A stretch of DNA of 64,000 nt, from assembly GCA_012274445.1 (NCBI GenBank), contig JAAROD010000033.1, forward strand, positions 620,001 through 684,000, written 5' to 3'. Shown piece after piece: positions 1-9,407 of this stretch (positions within the stretch are counted from its first letter, which is position 1; the number at the start of each line of letters is the position of its first letter). Origin of the DNA: Sclerotiophoma versabilis. Taxonomy: Eukaryota; Ascomycota; Dothideomycetes; Pleosporales; Didymellaceae. The position numbers and the translations under genes were made by a program. The notes below the pieces were generated by a model. It was not told where the DNA came from. It searched no databases and saw nothing but the letters and a program-made list of their open reading frames with translations.

Positions 1-1543
1 GCTTGCTTGAGCGATTGGAAAGCGTCTTCTTGCGCTTGTTCCCATTTGAAGGGTGTGTCCTTCCGCGTAAGTCTCGTGAGCGGTAAGGCCTTCATGGAGT
101 AGTCCTTGATGAAACGTCGGTTGAAGTTGACGAACCCAAGGAATTCTTGAATTCCCTTGACTGTAGTGGGTGTCGGCCAATCCTTCACAACCTGGATTTT
201 CTTTTCGCTCATCTTAACTCCATATCTTCCTACGACATAGCCAAGGAACTCTACTTCTTCCTTGTGCCATTCGCACTTCTCTGGCTTCAGCCTGAGGTCT
301 GCTGTTGCTAAGCATTCTAACACTTGTCGCACGTGGACCTTGTGTTCTTCTAGTGTTTTGCTGTACACTAGGATGTCATCGAGGTATGCCACCACTGTAA
401 TGTCCAGGTGTGCTCGTAGCACATTGTTGATTAGTGCCTGGCATACTGCTGGTGCATTGGTTAGCCCAAATGGCATGACCGTATACTCGTAGTGACCATA
501 ACGGGTTCTAAACGCCGTCTTCCATTCTTCGCCCTTCTTCATGCGTATGAGGTTGTACGCTCCGCGTAAGTCGAGTGCGGTGAAGAACTTCGCTCCTGAT
601 AACCGGTCCTGTAACTCGGATATGTTGGGTAGCGGGTAACGATTCTTGATGGTGATATCGTTCAGCTTTCGGTAGTCGACGCAAAGCCTCAGCTTGCCGT
701 CTTTCTTTGGTACGAATAGAATGGGAAATCCCGCCGGGGATTCGGATTTCCTAATGAATCCTTTCGCGAGGTTCTCCTTGATGTACTCGCGTAATATCTC
801 GAGCTCTTTCTCGGATAACTGGTATATAGGCCCGAAGGGTGGTTCTTTCCCTTCCTCGAGTTTAATCTCACAATCCCAAGGTTGATGCTTGGGTAGCGCT
901 TTTGCGGATAACTCTTCTTTAAACATCCAGGCGTACTGTCTATACACATCTGGTATGCCAGGAGGTGCACTCTTGTTCTCCTTAACCGTCGTGGAGGGGC
1001 TTCCTTTGTCCACACGGTCGACCGCTCTATCTTGGCGCGTCTTATGTGTCGAAGAGACGTTGTTGATCTCCTTCTCATCCACCAGTCGCGGCGTGCGCTG
1101 CGTGGGTTTCGATGCATTGGTGCCGCATTTGCATCGTCTCAACGAAAGTCTTTCCCATGTCCAGTCTATCTCTGGATTGTGCTTTCGTAACCAGGGAAGT
1201 CCTAGTATGACGTCGTGCGTGGCCTTTGCGAAGACGTCTAGGGTTAGTTCCTCGTGGTGCCCCTGTATCTCTAGGGGGGCCGCTATCACCTCGTACATGA
1301 TATACGGCTCTTCCGGCATTGATTCTCCATTGGCTACTCGGAGCGAATAGGCATGTTCCTTTGTGCGTGGTACGAGGCCTGCTCGGTACATCGCTGTTTG
1401 GGATATGTAATTCGCTTGTGCTCCTGAGTCCAAGAGTGCCGATAATACTACTCCATTTAACTTGATGGGTAGTCTGATGAGTGAGCCGTCCCCAATAGCG
1501 TTAAGGGATCGCTCGACGGAGCACTCTTTTGGCGCTTGCCTAA
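1..1543 (-). CDS. pol: Pol polyprotein of the gypsy element (protease and reverse transcriptase), partial
   Basis: I checked every codon of this frame from about 1540 down to base 1 and found no stop; it runs off the window. It lies in the -1 frame relative to gag and overlaps the gag end (1457-1547). The aspartic protease active site reads ALLDSGA near 1419-1439. Farther on are the RT entry segment with CVDYRKLND near 655-685, the MPFGLTNAP block near 450-480, and the polymerase motif YLDD at 375-386, followed by the thumb/connection region with FLGFVNFNRRFI. There is no start codon of its own suited to independent translation, so expression as a Gag-Pol fusion by -1 frameshifting is inferred. 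RNase H and integrase are beyond the window. Confidence 0.9.
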
Positions 1544-3598
1544 AAAAGTCTCCTCATCACCGAATCCATGGATGATCTTGCTGCCTTCGTGCAGCTTGCA
1601 GTTCGGGTTGAGGCAACGCTGCCAATGTAGATTGTAGCAGGAGCCGTTGATAACCAATTGCATGCATACGATTTCCTGATGGTCGTCTGTGCCTGGGAAG
1701 TGCAGCTCGGAACGCTTGTCCCAGAGGTGCATTTCGCACATGTCGTTCTTGCAATCGTACCATTGTTTCCTGCATGTGGTACTGGGAGTCGGGAACCATC
1801 CCTTTCCTAGTTTTTCTGATTCGTGTATGCGACAGGCGTTGTGTACGCATGCTGTCCATGATAGCTTTCCATGATTTGGATTCCGGTGGTCCAAGGCGTA
1901 CTCTGGTCGTGGGTTTAGAAGCAACGCTGGCTTCCTGTCGAAGTCAGGCTCGTTCCTGCTTCGGTCGTTTTTTACTTGTCGCTCGAGCTCCTGTCGTGTG
2001 GCGTAGTTGCCAGCACTGAGTTTATCGAAATCATGTTTCCACCAATCCTGTTGGGATTTACTTAGGTTGTTGACCTGTCGTTGTCCTGCGCGAGTTTGAA
2101 GTGCCATTTGCTGTAGTTTCTTGTCGATGCTCTTGGTAATCCGATCACAGTTTTCCTGAAAGGTAGCGTTGTTGTCTCGGATTTCTTGACGTGCTAGTTC
2201 TGCTTCTGTACGTTCGTTGAATTCACGCATGTCTGTGTCGTACCAACTTTCTTCAGTGTCGGAGGCGTAGATAGTGCCTCCATCCGCTTCTTGTCTGGCA
2301 GTGTCGCGTAGTCGCTGAGACATAGTGGGCTGCTTGTGCTTGCACACTTTCAGTCCTCGTTCGTATGCTTGTCCCATCTGTGTTGATGGTCGTCTCGCTA
2401 GGTCCTGCAGATGCTTCTGCTGTTCGTCCAACTCTTGGTATGGTGTAGGTGCTCGGCTTCGGGCATTCCGTATGTCCTCATCGGATGGTTCGATGTAATC
2501 GTCATCGGATCCGGGTTCGGGGTCCTCCATAAGACGTCCCATGTCATCGGTGAGAACTTCCCATTCATCACCGGCATCCGCATCCTCGCGGGTGAGTACG
2601 TTGAGTTGTCGAACCACCTTGTTCTTGGATCGACAGTCCTTGGCATAGTGGCCTTGCTTGCCACATCCATAACAAGTCACTCCTGACTTGTCCTTCCTGT
2701 CACTACCCTTGCTTTTCTGGTTCCATCGGGGTTCTGGTCCTTTGTTGATGTTGGACAGGTCCATGGCCTCTGGTCCGTAGTAACCGCTGCTGGTGCTATT
2801 GTGTACACGGCGTCCAGTGTTTGGCTGGTAGCGGTTGCTTCCTCGGTTTCCTCGGTTGAGGTTGTTTCGCCATGGGTTGCGTGGAGGCGGGCGAGTAGTA
2901 TGAGCTGCTGCTCGTGTACGTGGGTCCTCTCGCAATTCCTGTTGTAGTTCGTACAGCTTGACATCGATATCAATTGCCGTATTGACCAGGGAGTCGAAGT
3001 CATCGGTAGACGCAGCGGTCCGCATCAATTCCTCTTTGACTCGTGGTTTCAATCCTTGTCGGAACATCGTTGTCAACGCGGTGTCGTCCCAGCCGGTGTA
3101 CGTTGCTAGCTGCTGAAATTTGGCAGCATAGTCGGCGGCTGACGTGGTTTGCTTAATGCGTTGGATGTCGCGACGTGCGATGGTTGGTTCGTTGTGTACT
3201 CCAAATACTCGGCGTATCTGTTCCTTGAACAGGTCGAAGTCTTCGATCCATGCGTCGATGTCGGTGGACGTTCCTTCTCCATGGTAACGCTGGATAAAGG
3301 GTTTGATCCACGTGAACGCGCGGTCCTTCATGAACGTGGAGACAAGCGTCACACGTTTCTCCTCAGGGATGCGTTCTCCCTGAAACATGAAGAAGAGGTC
3401 GAACTTGATAAGCCAGTCTTCCAGTTTCTCACGAGTACCATCGAAGGTCTCGGGCTTAGCTACTGGGTATACACTCGTGGACGTAGAGGTCGTCGTGCCC
3501 TCGTTCGATCCTTCGTCCATATCGAGGTCGTCGTCGACGCGGTTGCGTGACGCGTTGGAGTTGCTATGGGTAGCACGGGATCCTGAAGTAGTACTCAT
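1457..3598 (-). CDS. gag: Gag polyprotein of the gypsy element
   Basis: A 713-residue capsid/nucleocapsid precursor. Start taken at the first ATG in the frame (3598). The first part is acidic and serine/threonine-rich. A Retrotrans_gag-type helical region follows (FMKDRAFTWIKPF, then WDDTALTTMFRQGLK), then an Arg/Asn-rich linker and one CCHC zinc knuckle, CYGCGKQGHYAKDC, near 2640-2680, for RNA binding. The long C-terminal region after the knuckle (about 370 residues) has several Cys and His residues and no domain I recognise. The frame is uninterrupted. The last 30 codons overlap pol. Confidence 0.9.
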   Translation of the reverse strand: MSTTSGSRATHSNSNASRNRVDDDLDMDEGSNEGTTTSTSTSVYPVAKPETFDGTREKLEDWLIKFDLFFMFQGERIPEEKRVTLVSTFMKDRAFTWIKPFIQRYHGEGTSTDIDAWIEDFDLFKEQIRRVFGVHNEPTIARRDIQRIKQTTSAADYAAKFQQLATYTGWDDTALTTMFRQGLKPRVKEELMRTAASTDDFDSLVNTAIDIDVKLYELQQELREDPRTRAAAHTTRPPPRNPWRNNLNRGNRGSNRYQPNTGRRVHNSTSSGYYGPEAMDLSNINKGPEPRWNQKSKGSDRKDKSGVTCYGCGKQGHYAKDCRSKNKVVRQLNVLTREDADAGDEWEVLTDDMGRLMEDPEPGSDDDYIEPSDEDIRNARSRAPTPYQELDEQQKHLQDLARRPSTQMGQAYERGLKVCKHKQPTMSQRLRDTARQEADGGTIYASDTEESWYDTDMREFNERTEAELARQEIRDNNATFQENCDRITKSIDKKLQQMALQTRAGQRQVNNLSKSQQDWWKHDFDKLSAGNYATRQELERQVKNDRSRNEPDFDRKPALLLNPRPEYALDHRNPNHGKLSWTACVHNACRIHESEKLGKGWFPTPSTTCRKQWYDCKNDMCEMHLWDKRSELHFPGTDDHQEIVCMQLVINGSCYNLHWQRCLNPNCKLHEGSKIIHGFGDEETFLGKRQKSAPSSDPLTLLGTAHSSDYPSS
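1541..1547 (-). promoter_or_regulatory. -1 ribosomal frameshift heptamer between gag and pol
   Basis: On the minus strand the bases are TTTTTTA, split in the gag frame as T TTT TTA, which is a canonical X XXY YYZ slippery heptamer. Slipping back one base here leads directly into the open protease frame. About 18 nt downstream the bases at 1511-1522 form a perfect 4-bp stem with a 4-base loop, and shorter GGC/GCC pairing lies closer in. That the site works in vivo is inference, but the phase match is exact. Confidence 0.75.
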
Positions 3599-3714
3599 CT
3601 TTGGGGTGTTCAAAGTGTTGAAGTTGTACTTTCAAGCAAAGCTCGTAAGCACTATTCGTATTGGTTCTCAGGGATGAGCGCTGGTACAGGATGATCCGTA
3701 AGGGTTGGGGTTAT

Positions 3715-4024
3715 TGTCTAGTGAGACACCGTGACAATGGAGGGTAACAATGAGTAGTATAGAGTAGACTATCTAGCTCGAGAGTTGGGGGTTGAGATTC
3801 CAAAGACAAACTTGATTGACTAAGTTGAACACGAACCATAAGGGTTGTGTTCCTACTGACTATATACTTAAGATGTCCCATAGTGTAGCATGGTCTTCCA
3901 CCAAGTCCCATAGGGGGCCTTGTGGTATTCATGGAACAATGTGGGATTCGTGGGACATCACGTGACGTTGTGTTGTCGTGTCTCACACTCCTGACTCCAG
4001 GTTCTGTGTGGAGTTCGTGAGACA
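3715..4024 (-). repeat. Candidate 5' LTR of the gypsy element
   Basis: A 310-bp segment upstream of gag with ends TGTCT...AGACA (5-bp inverted termini, TG...CA rule). Inside it a 13-bp motif, GACATCACGTGAC, starts at 3954, and its second copy straddles the outer LTR end at 4021-4033. The opposite LTR is outside the window, so the boundaries cannot be confirmed by comparing copies. Confidence 0.4.
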
Positions 4025-4120
4025 TCACGTGACCTGGGGCCTGGCGCCCGCCGATCCAGGGCCCGCCATTGGTAATAAGTCACCATCCCCGCGTGCCATC
4101 CTCCGAGATCGTAACAGCTC

Positions 4121-5565
4121 TTTTATAGTTATACTTTTAATTAAACTTTATTATAAGCTCTAGTTAGTACTTAATAAATATACTAGGCTAGTTTAGGCTA
4201 ATATAATCTAGACTATACTTAGTTTATAAAGAATTAGCTATATTAGCTATAGCTATAAGCTAAAAAGAAAATTCTTATATAACTAGCTTAAGTATATACT
4301 TAATAATTACCTACTTCTTAGTATTAGTTAGGTTCTATAAGTTAGCTATAGTATTAGCGTATAAAGGTTATCTAGCGCATTTTTTATGTAGTATAGTTTT
4401 AGAAATATTATAGATAGCTATAGTGTGTTTTATAGAAAGCTTAGAGTTAATTCTAAGAGCTTAAACTATAAGCTATATCTAAGCTTCTTTTAATATATCT
4501 AGCTAGTACTATTATTAAGGTATTAGTAGAGAAGTAGTATTTTAGTATAGTCTTAGTAAAAGCGCACTGCTTACCTATATACACTACTTACCTATAAGGT
4601 ATATTACTCTTAGTAATATCTAGAAAGAGTTCTAAAGTACTAGATTAGTTCTCTTTAACCTAGAATAAGTTATTTTATCTCTTAATATAAAGCTATAAAC
4701 TCTATTACTACTACTCTCTACTAATAGTAAGCTCTAGTAGTTATAAACCTCTAGTAATACTCTAGAATTTAGGTTATAATTAACTCTAATTTAAAAGAAG
4801 TATAAGAAGTAGTAGAGTAGCTTACTAAACTCTATTCTAAGCGCACTTAAGTACTATATAAAGAGAAGAGTAATTCTATTCTATAAGCTAGTTTTAGCTT
4901 AATAGAAAATTAGTAAGCTTTAGGTAGCTAATAAGGCTACTATATAATAAAAATTATATAAAAGAAAGTAGGTTTAGAAGAAAGAAACTCTAATAGTTAG
5001 AGATAGGTAGTAACTAGCAGCTCTAAAGAAGTTTAAAGTATATAGTAATAGGAAGAAGCTAAAGAAGTAGGTACACGCTTAAGAGAGTAAGCTAACCTAA
5101 AGGCACTATAGAAGATATAATTAGACTAGCTATAACGCGTAACTATATAAGATTAATATAGAAGTAGTCTCTAAATAATATTATATACTATAGTCTGCTA
5201 TAGAGTACTAAAGTATAGTGTTTTAGGCTATAATAGATTAGGTTTTAGTAGGGGCTTAGTAAAAGTAGCTTACTTACCTATTAGCTTACTTGCCTATAGG
5301 GTACGTTATAGTTAAGAGTAGGTAGCACAGTTACTTTATTGAAGTAATTTACTAGACTTAAATACTACTAAGCTTTGCTAGTTCTAGATAAATAGAAATA
5401 TAATAAAGAAAGGAGCACTAAAGAGTAGAGCTTAGGCTATCTGTGCGTAGGAACAGTGTTAGAAGAAGCTACCTTAAGAGAAGATACAGAACTAGATTCA
5501 AGTATTCTAATCTATATTTAAAAGATTATTAACTTAGAGGGAGGAAATAAGTACAAAGAGGGCAA
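4121..5565. repeat. TA-rich, RIP-degraded repeat block
   Basis: About 1.45 kb extremely rich in TpA, with TAG, TAT and CTA words everywhere and no open frame. This is the signature expected when repeat-induced point mutation turns CpA into TpA on both strands (established for Pezizomycotina). An imperfect direct repeat of about 55 bp occurs near 4553-4610 and 5247-5305, both containing GCTTAC..ACCTAT-type words, possibly decayed transposon ends. The switch from normal composition is abrupt near 4121. Toward 5400-5565 composition drifts back before the ankyrin remnant. Confidence 0.75.
4700..5185 (+). pseudogene. RIP-killed pogo/Fot1-like DDE transposase, C-terminal half
   Basis: Reading through the many stops, the plus strand keeps two patterns known from fungal pogo transposases. 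Near 4755-4800 is a decayed LQPLD...LKR-type block that follows the catalytic core. At 5107-5150 there is a decayed CCHC knuckle, in which TAT, TAG, TAA and AGC codons stand where TGC, CAG, CGA and GGC would be expected from C-to-T and G-to-A changes. The knuckle is followed by a short acidic-type tail and a stop, as in intact relatives. The N-terminal half is not recognisable. The family call is inference from these patterns. Confidence 0.5.
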
Positions 5566-5567
5566 GA

Positions 5568-6293
5568 ATGTACGTAGGACTGATTAAGAGCTATCTACTA
5601 TCAGGCCGATTTACCCCTGACCTGCTCTGTGCTTTGACCAGGGGGGGGGGGGGGGCAAAGACTTTTGAAGTGCTCCTCTGTACACTGCTAGCGGCTATAA
5701 AACGCCGAGAAGCAGCCATTATAGAGCTGTTACTTGCTACAGGAAAGATTGACGGCAATGTAAAAAAGTGCAGACACTCAGCGCTGTCTGCGGCGGTACT
5801 GGCCGGGGATACAGACATAGTCAATCTGTTGATTGCTACACAAAAGGTTGACGTCAACATAGTCGATGATCGCGGCCTCAGACCGTTAGAGTTTGCGATG
5901 TTGCACGGACGAGCAGACATGGTCAGGGTACTTCTTGTCACAGGCAAGGCCAATACGACCTTCAGACTAGAAATCGGACCGCAACCTTCAATACTTTAGT
6001 GGGCAGCGGAGAAATCAGACAGGGCGATTTCTAAGACGTGTCTCAACACAGGAATGGCTGATCTTGAAGTTGAGGACAAACAGGGTCGGTCGCTGCTCTC
6101 GTGGGCAGCAGAAGCTGGCATAACCACAGTAGTCATGATGCTACTAAGCGCGGGAAGAGTTAATATCAATCACACCGACAACACAGGGATGACACCACTA
6201 GAGAAGGCAGAGCGAAATAAGCACAATTTCATCGCTACGATGTTGCAGGTGACTGCAGTATCTTCCACACATAGTGTAGCCTACTGCAATTGA
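5568..6293 (+). pseudogene. Ankyrin-repeat protein fragment with one in-frame stop
   Basis: Two open stretches, 5568-5999 and 6054-6293, lie in the same frame and are separated by one TAG at 5997-5999. Reading through it continues an ankyrin repeat: the stop falls directly before WAAEKSD, at the conserved LxWAAE helix position. At least four ankyrin-type repeats are visible (ALSAAVLAGDTDIVNLLIA, PLEFAMLHGRADMVRVLLV, SLLSWAAEAGITTVVMMLL, TPLEKAERNKHNFIATML). Any N-terminal part is lost in the RIP-degraded DNA upstream. A 15-G run near the start could also shift the frame. Such proteins often carry N-terminal NACHT or HET domains in fungi, but nothing here shows which. Likely a truncated, dead gene. 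Confidence 0.7.
5641..5655. repeat. G15 homopolymer in the ankyrin fragment
   Basis: Fifteen consecutive G inside the reading frame, encoding a glycine run. Such tracts slip in replication and in sequencing, so the local reading frame is uncertain. Confidence 0.9.
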
Positions 6294-6501
6294 TCATATA
6301 GATAGGGTATAAATAGGCACCACTAGAATATATTAGAACACCTTTACTTGCAGAATCAGCAGAAAATATGCCATAAGGCGTTCAGATGTTAACAATTAGG
6401 GTACTAGTAGTGTCTTCGCACAAACTTTCCACTCTTCGATTCACACGGGTATAACGCAGCCACCCCGCCACACGACATAGCTTACAGTGTATGCACTGGG
6501 C

Positions 6502-7925
6502 TCAAAACTCCCTAGTCTCCCCAATATCAACAACCTCAAACCTATCCTTCTCAATCCCCTTCCATTCCAGCGCCTCTTTTAACTTCCGCGGCGGCTCCAG
6601 TACATCTTCTTCGGTCAAGACCCACGTGCCCCAATGCATACCCAGTGCCTGTCTGCACTTCGTGTCCACAAAGATATTGACCGAATCCTTGGGATTCGCA
6701 TGCATGGCACTGAAGAGCCATCGTGGCTCGTACGCACCAATAGGTATAAGACCAAGATCAAACGGCCCACGATGCTGTCCAATCTGAGCAAAGGCAGGGC
6801 AAACGGGCAGATGCGCAAAGTCTGGGCCGTAGTCGTCGACGTCTTTTGGTGTGTCCGGGACGGTGCGGTACCCTGTGTCGCCGGCGAAATAGACATTCGC
6901 GCCACCGGACGAGACGCTCCAGGAGGCCCAGAGGGTGCGGCATTTGTCAAAGGGGGTGCGGGCACTGACGTGTTGGCAGGGGAGCGCGCCGATGGTGGCT
7001 GTAATGCCGCTGTCGCTCTTCACACCTGCTTCACTGACAGACACGGAGCCTGTGCGCTCGCTCTTGTCGTCAGAAGAGACTTGTGATAGCTTCACGTCTC
7101 GTGTTTCCCACCAGTCAAGCTCTGTGACCTTTTCCACTCCGCAACTCCGGAACCACGCCTTGTTCCCCAGCGGCGCAAAGTAATGTGCCTCTGGGAACTT
7201 CTTCTGCAGGCGCTGGATCGTTGGATAGCTGAGATGATCGTAATGGTTGTGACTTATCACAACAACATCAACAGCCGGCAAATCCTCCAGCTCGCACGGT
7301 GGCGGCGTGAAGCGCTTCAAGCTCTTAATATTGATGGGTGAGCAGCAGTCCTCGAACACGGGGTCGAAGAGCACACGCAAACCACCAGGGAACTCGATGT
7401 AGTAGCATGCGTGGCCGAGCCATGTCGCTCTTAGCTTGGGAGTGTCGCGTGTGGAGAGGAAGGTGGGTGTTTGCACGGGGACAGTGGGCGGTGTCGTGTC
7501 TGGCTTGTTGGCTTTGCCTGTGATCTTGCGACTGCATACTGATCAGTGTCTGCTCTTGTGTAGCAAGGGTGTAGTAGGGGCGATGGTACGTACGAGAATA
7601 TCCCCCAAAAGATCTGCAACGCGCTCAGCTCTGTATAACTATCCCATGGATTCGTGAACCCTTTCCCGTTCTTCAAGTGGTGCGCTTTGGCTGCTGCTTC
7701 CTCGGGTTGCGACAGGACATGACCCGGATTGCTCACTGCAGCATACAAACCGGCGCCTATTCCGGCACCGCCCATTGAACTCATCTTCACCGTAGTGCTG
7801 AACTGTGGGGTTTGCCAAAAAGGTCCAGGTGTTTGCTTCGCACTTCGCACGTTGCGGTATACGATTGAGCTATTGGCGAAGCGTCTGAAAGACCAGAGCG
7901 ACATTGAGGTTGTATAAGTCCTCAT
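6502..7925 (-). CDS. NAPE-PLD-like metallo-beta-lactamase-fold hydrolase (Fmp30 type)
   Basis: A 453-residue protein from two exons, 7925-7594 and 7531-6502. The 62-nt intron starts GTACGT and ends TGCAG, and the join gives IFS-RKITGKANKPD. The family hydrolyses N-acyl-phosphatidylethanolamines; the yeast relative Fmp30 is a mitochondrial inner-membrane protein affecting cardiolipin (family knowledge). The zinc motif SHNHYDH is near residues 204-210, with further ligands in ALPCQHVSARTPFD, FAGDTGY and ALGMHWGTW. The N-terminus (MRTYTTSMSLWSFRRF) is basic and Ser/Thr-rich like a mitochondrial presequence. The start is the first ATG in the frame; a second ATG seven codons later is possible. No missing catalytic residue was seen. 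Confidence 0.88.
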
Positions 7926-9407
7926 TTGCAGGCTCCAAGACGGACTAAGTAGCGGAAGGTGGGAGTACAACGCGCCGCATGCTTTGCACCAGCAGGAGCG
8001 CGCTCGCGGAGAAAACGCGTCCTAACGGAGATAGTGTTGACGTAGGGAAGAAAGTCGTCCGACTAAAGATGATGTATACCCGTGATTGGCTGCAGCTTAG
8101 GGTTATTTGGTCTTGCGCCTGAACTCCAACCACGGAAGCGGTCTGTCTCTTTGTCCGACATGCTGCTAGCGTGTTCGGTGCCCGCTGACATGCATCGAGG
8201 CTGCATTGTGTGCTTGACGGAGGCGTGCAGCTCTGAGGCTGTGGGCTTGAATGCTGACGTTGACCTTCAGCAGGTGAGTGAGCCGGACGAGTCCGTTCTT
8301 ATGTGGCTGCCTGCATTAATCTCTCTTTGCTCGTGGGGCCGTTGTTCTTCACAGAGAGTATTGCACCCCTGTAACCAGCCCAAGAGGTCGAGCATAGTGA
8401 CAAGGTGAGATGTAAATTAATCGAGTCACTGCAAGTCGGAGCTGAAAACATTGGTTTCCTCGCGGTGTTGCCGCTTTCCCATATCTTTTTTTCGTATTTT
8501 GATGTTACTATCAGGACTCTGCTTTTATCGCAGTAATACACTAAACAGGTCTTTGCCTGTCGCCCGAAACTATGCTATGTGGTACCTGGAGCCCTGAAGA
8601 AATTGGTATTTTCCGCCGCGCAATGAAAGAAACGCCTTTCGTAGATCTGATGCCATTAATTACACCCCAGCTTGGAAGGCGACGATCGAAGAGAAGTCGT
8701 AACCGGGAATGTGGAAAGGCCTTCGATGGTCTCACTGACAATAGGACAATATGCCCTACCAAAGAACCGTCGAAGATCGAAGGCCAAGCGAGAAGCAGCA
8801 GGTTGTGCTACCAGAGCTGGCCTCGCACAAGAAACCATTAAACGCAATGTCCACCGAAGTGAACATTGTGCGAAAGACAATCATGAAGAAAAGGCTGTAC
8901 AAAAACCGCGCTGGAAGCAACGATGTAGCAAACCGAACCCAGAAACCGTTGCTTGTGGCACGAAGGCCAAAGGACAGAACGCCAAATCCCGCAATTTCGC
9001 TGTACGTGCGCCCAAGACCAGAATAAGCCGATGTCTAGAACATGAGACAAGGAGAGAAAACAAAAGACAAAAGAACGAACCCCTTTAGGTCAAGAAGATG
9101 AGAATCTATCATGCAATATGATCGCAAGTTGTGTGTGCGTTTTCGTTAGATCCGGGATGGCGCCGATATGCGTGCAGATGGCGGAGGCAAAACTCTGCGC
9201 GCCAAGAACTGATAGGCCATGCGAGTCGGCAAAGGCAGGCTCGAAGTGGATGCGACGAACGTGTATCCGGTGACCAGTGTGGTCTAGATAGCAGACCGAA
9301 TGACAGTGCGAAAGAGAACAGAAACTTTTGGACAAACAGGTCGTCGAGGTAAAGTCGAGCGTTGAATATGTAATAAGAAGGTGAAGGCGTCGTAACGAAT
9401 GCATCGC
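7926..9407. other. Intergenic, no gene supported
   Basis: About 1.5 kb between the NAPE-PLD-like gene and the cyclin 3' end. Open stretches (for example 8672-9088 on plus) are short, Lys/Arg-rich without motifs, and overlap competing frames. The left part is the promoter side of the NAPE-PLD-like gene. Confidence 0.5.

Larger units (their letters stand above)
1..4024 (-). mobile_element. Ty3/gypsy LTR retrotransposon, 5' part (left end outside window)
   Basis: Read on the minus strand the order is candidate 5' LTR, untranslated leader, gag with a CCHC knuckle, aspartic protease and reverse transcriptase. RNase H, integrase and the 3' LTR would lie left of base 1. Protease followed by RT directly after gag, with RT motif YLDD, is the Ty3/gypsy layout (family knowledge). 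Both frames are free of stops over their whole visible length, and base composition is ordinary, unlike the TA-rich DNA that begins about 100 bp beyond the LTR. That suggests a recent insertion that has not been through RIP. I saw no tRNA-primed binding site beginning TGG directly inside the LTR. Confidence 0.9.

Noticed and set aside
3660..3714. Primer binding site for the gypsy element
   Set aside because: No TGG-starting stretch complementary to a tRNA 3' end directly follows the proposed LTR end, so none is annotated.
8672..9088. Basic 138-codon open frame on plus
   Set aside because: Overlaps two other equally open frames, has no splice or domain support and no recognisable motif.
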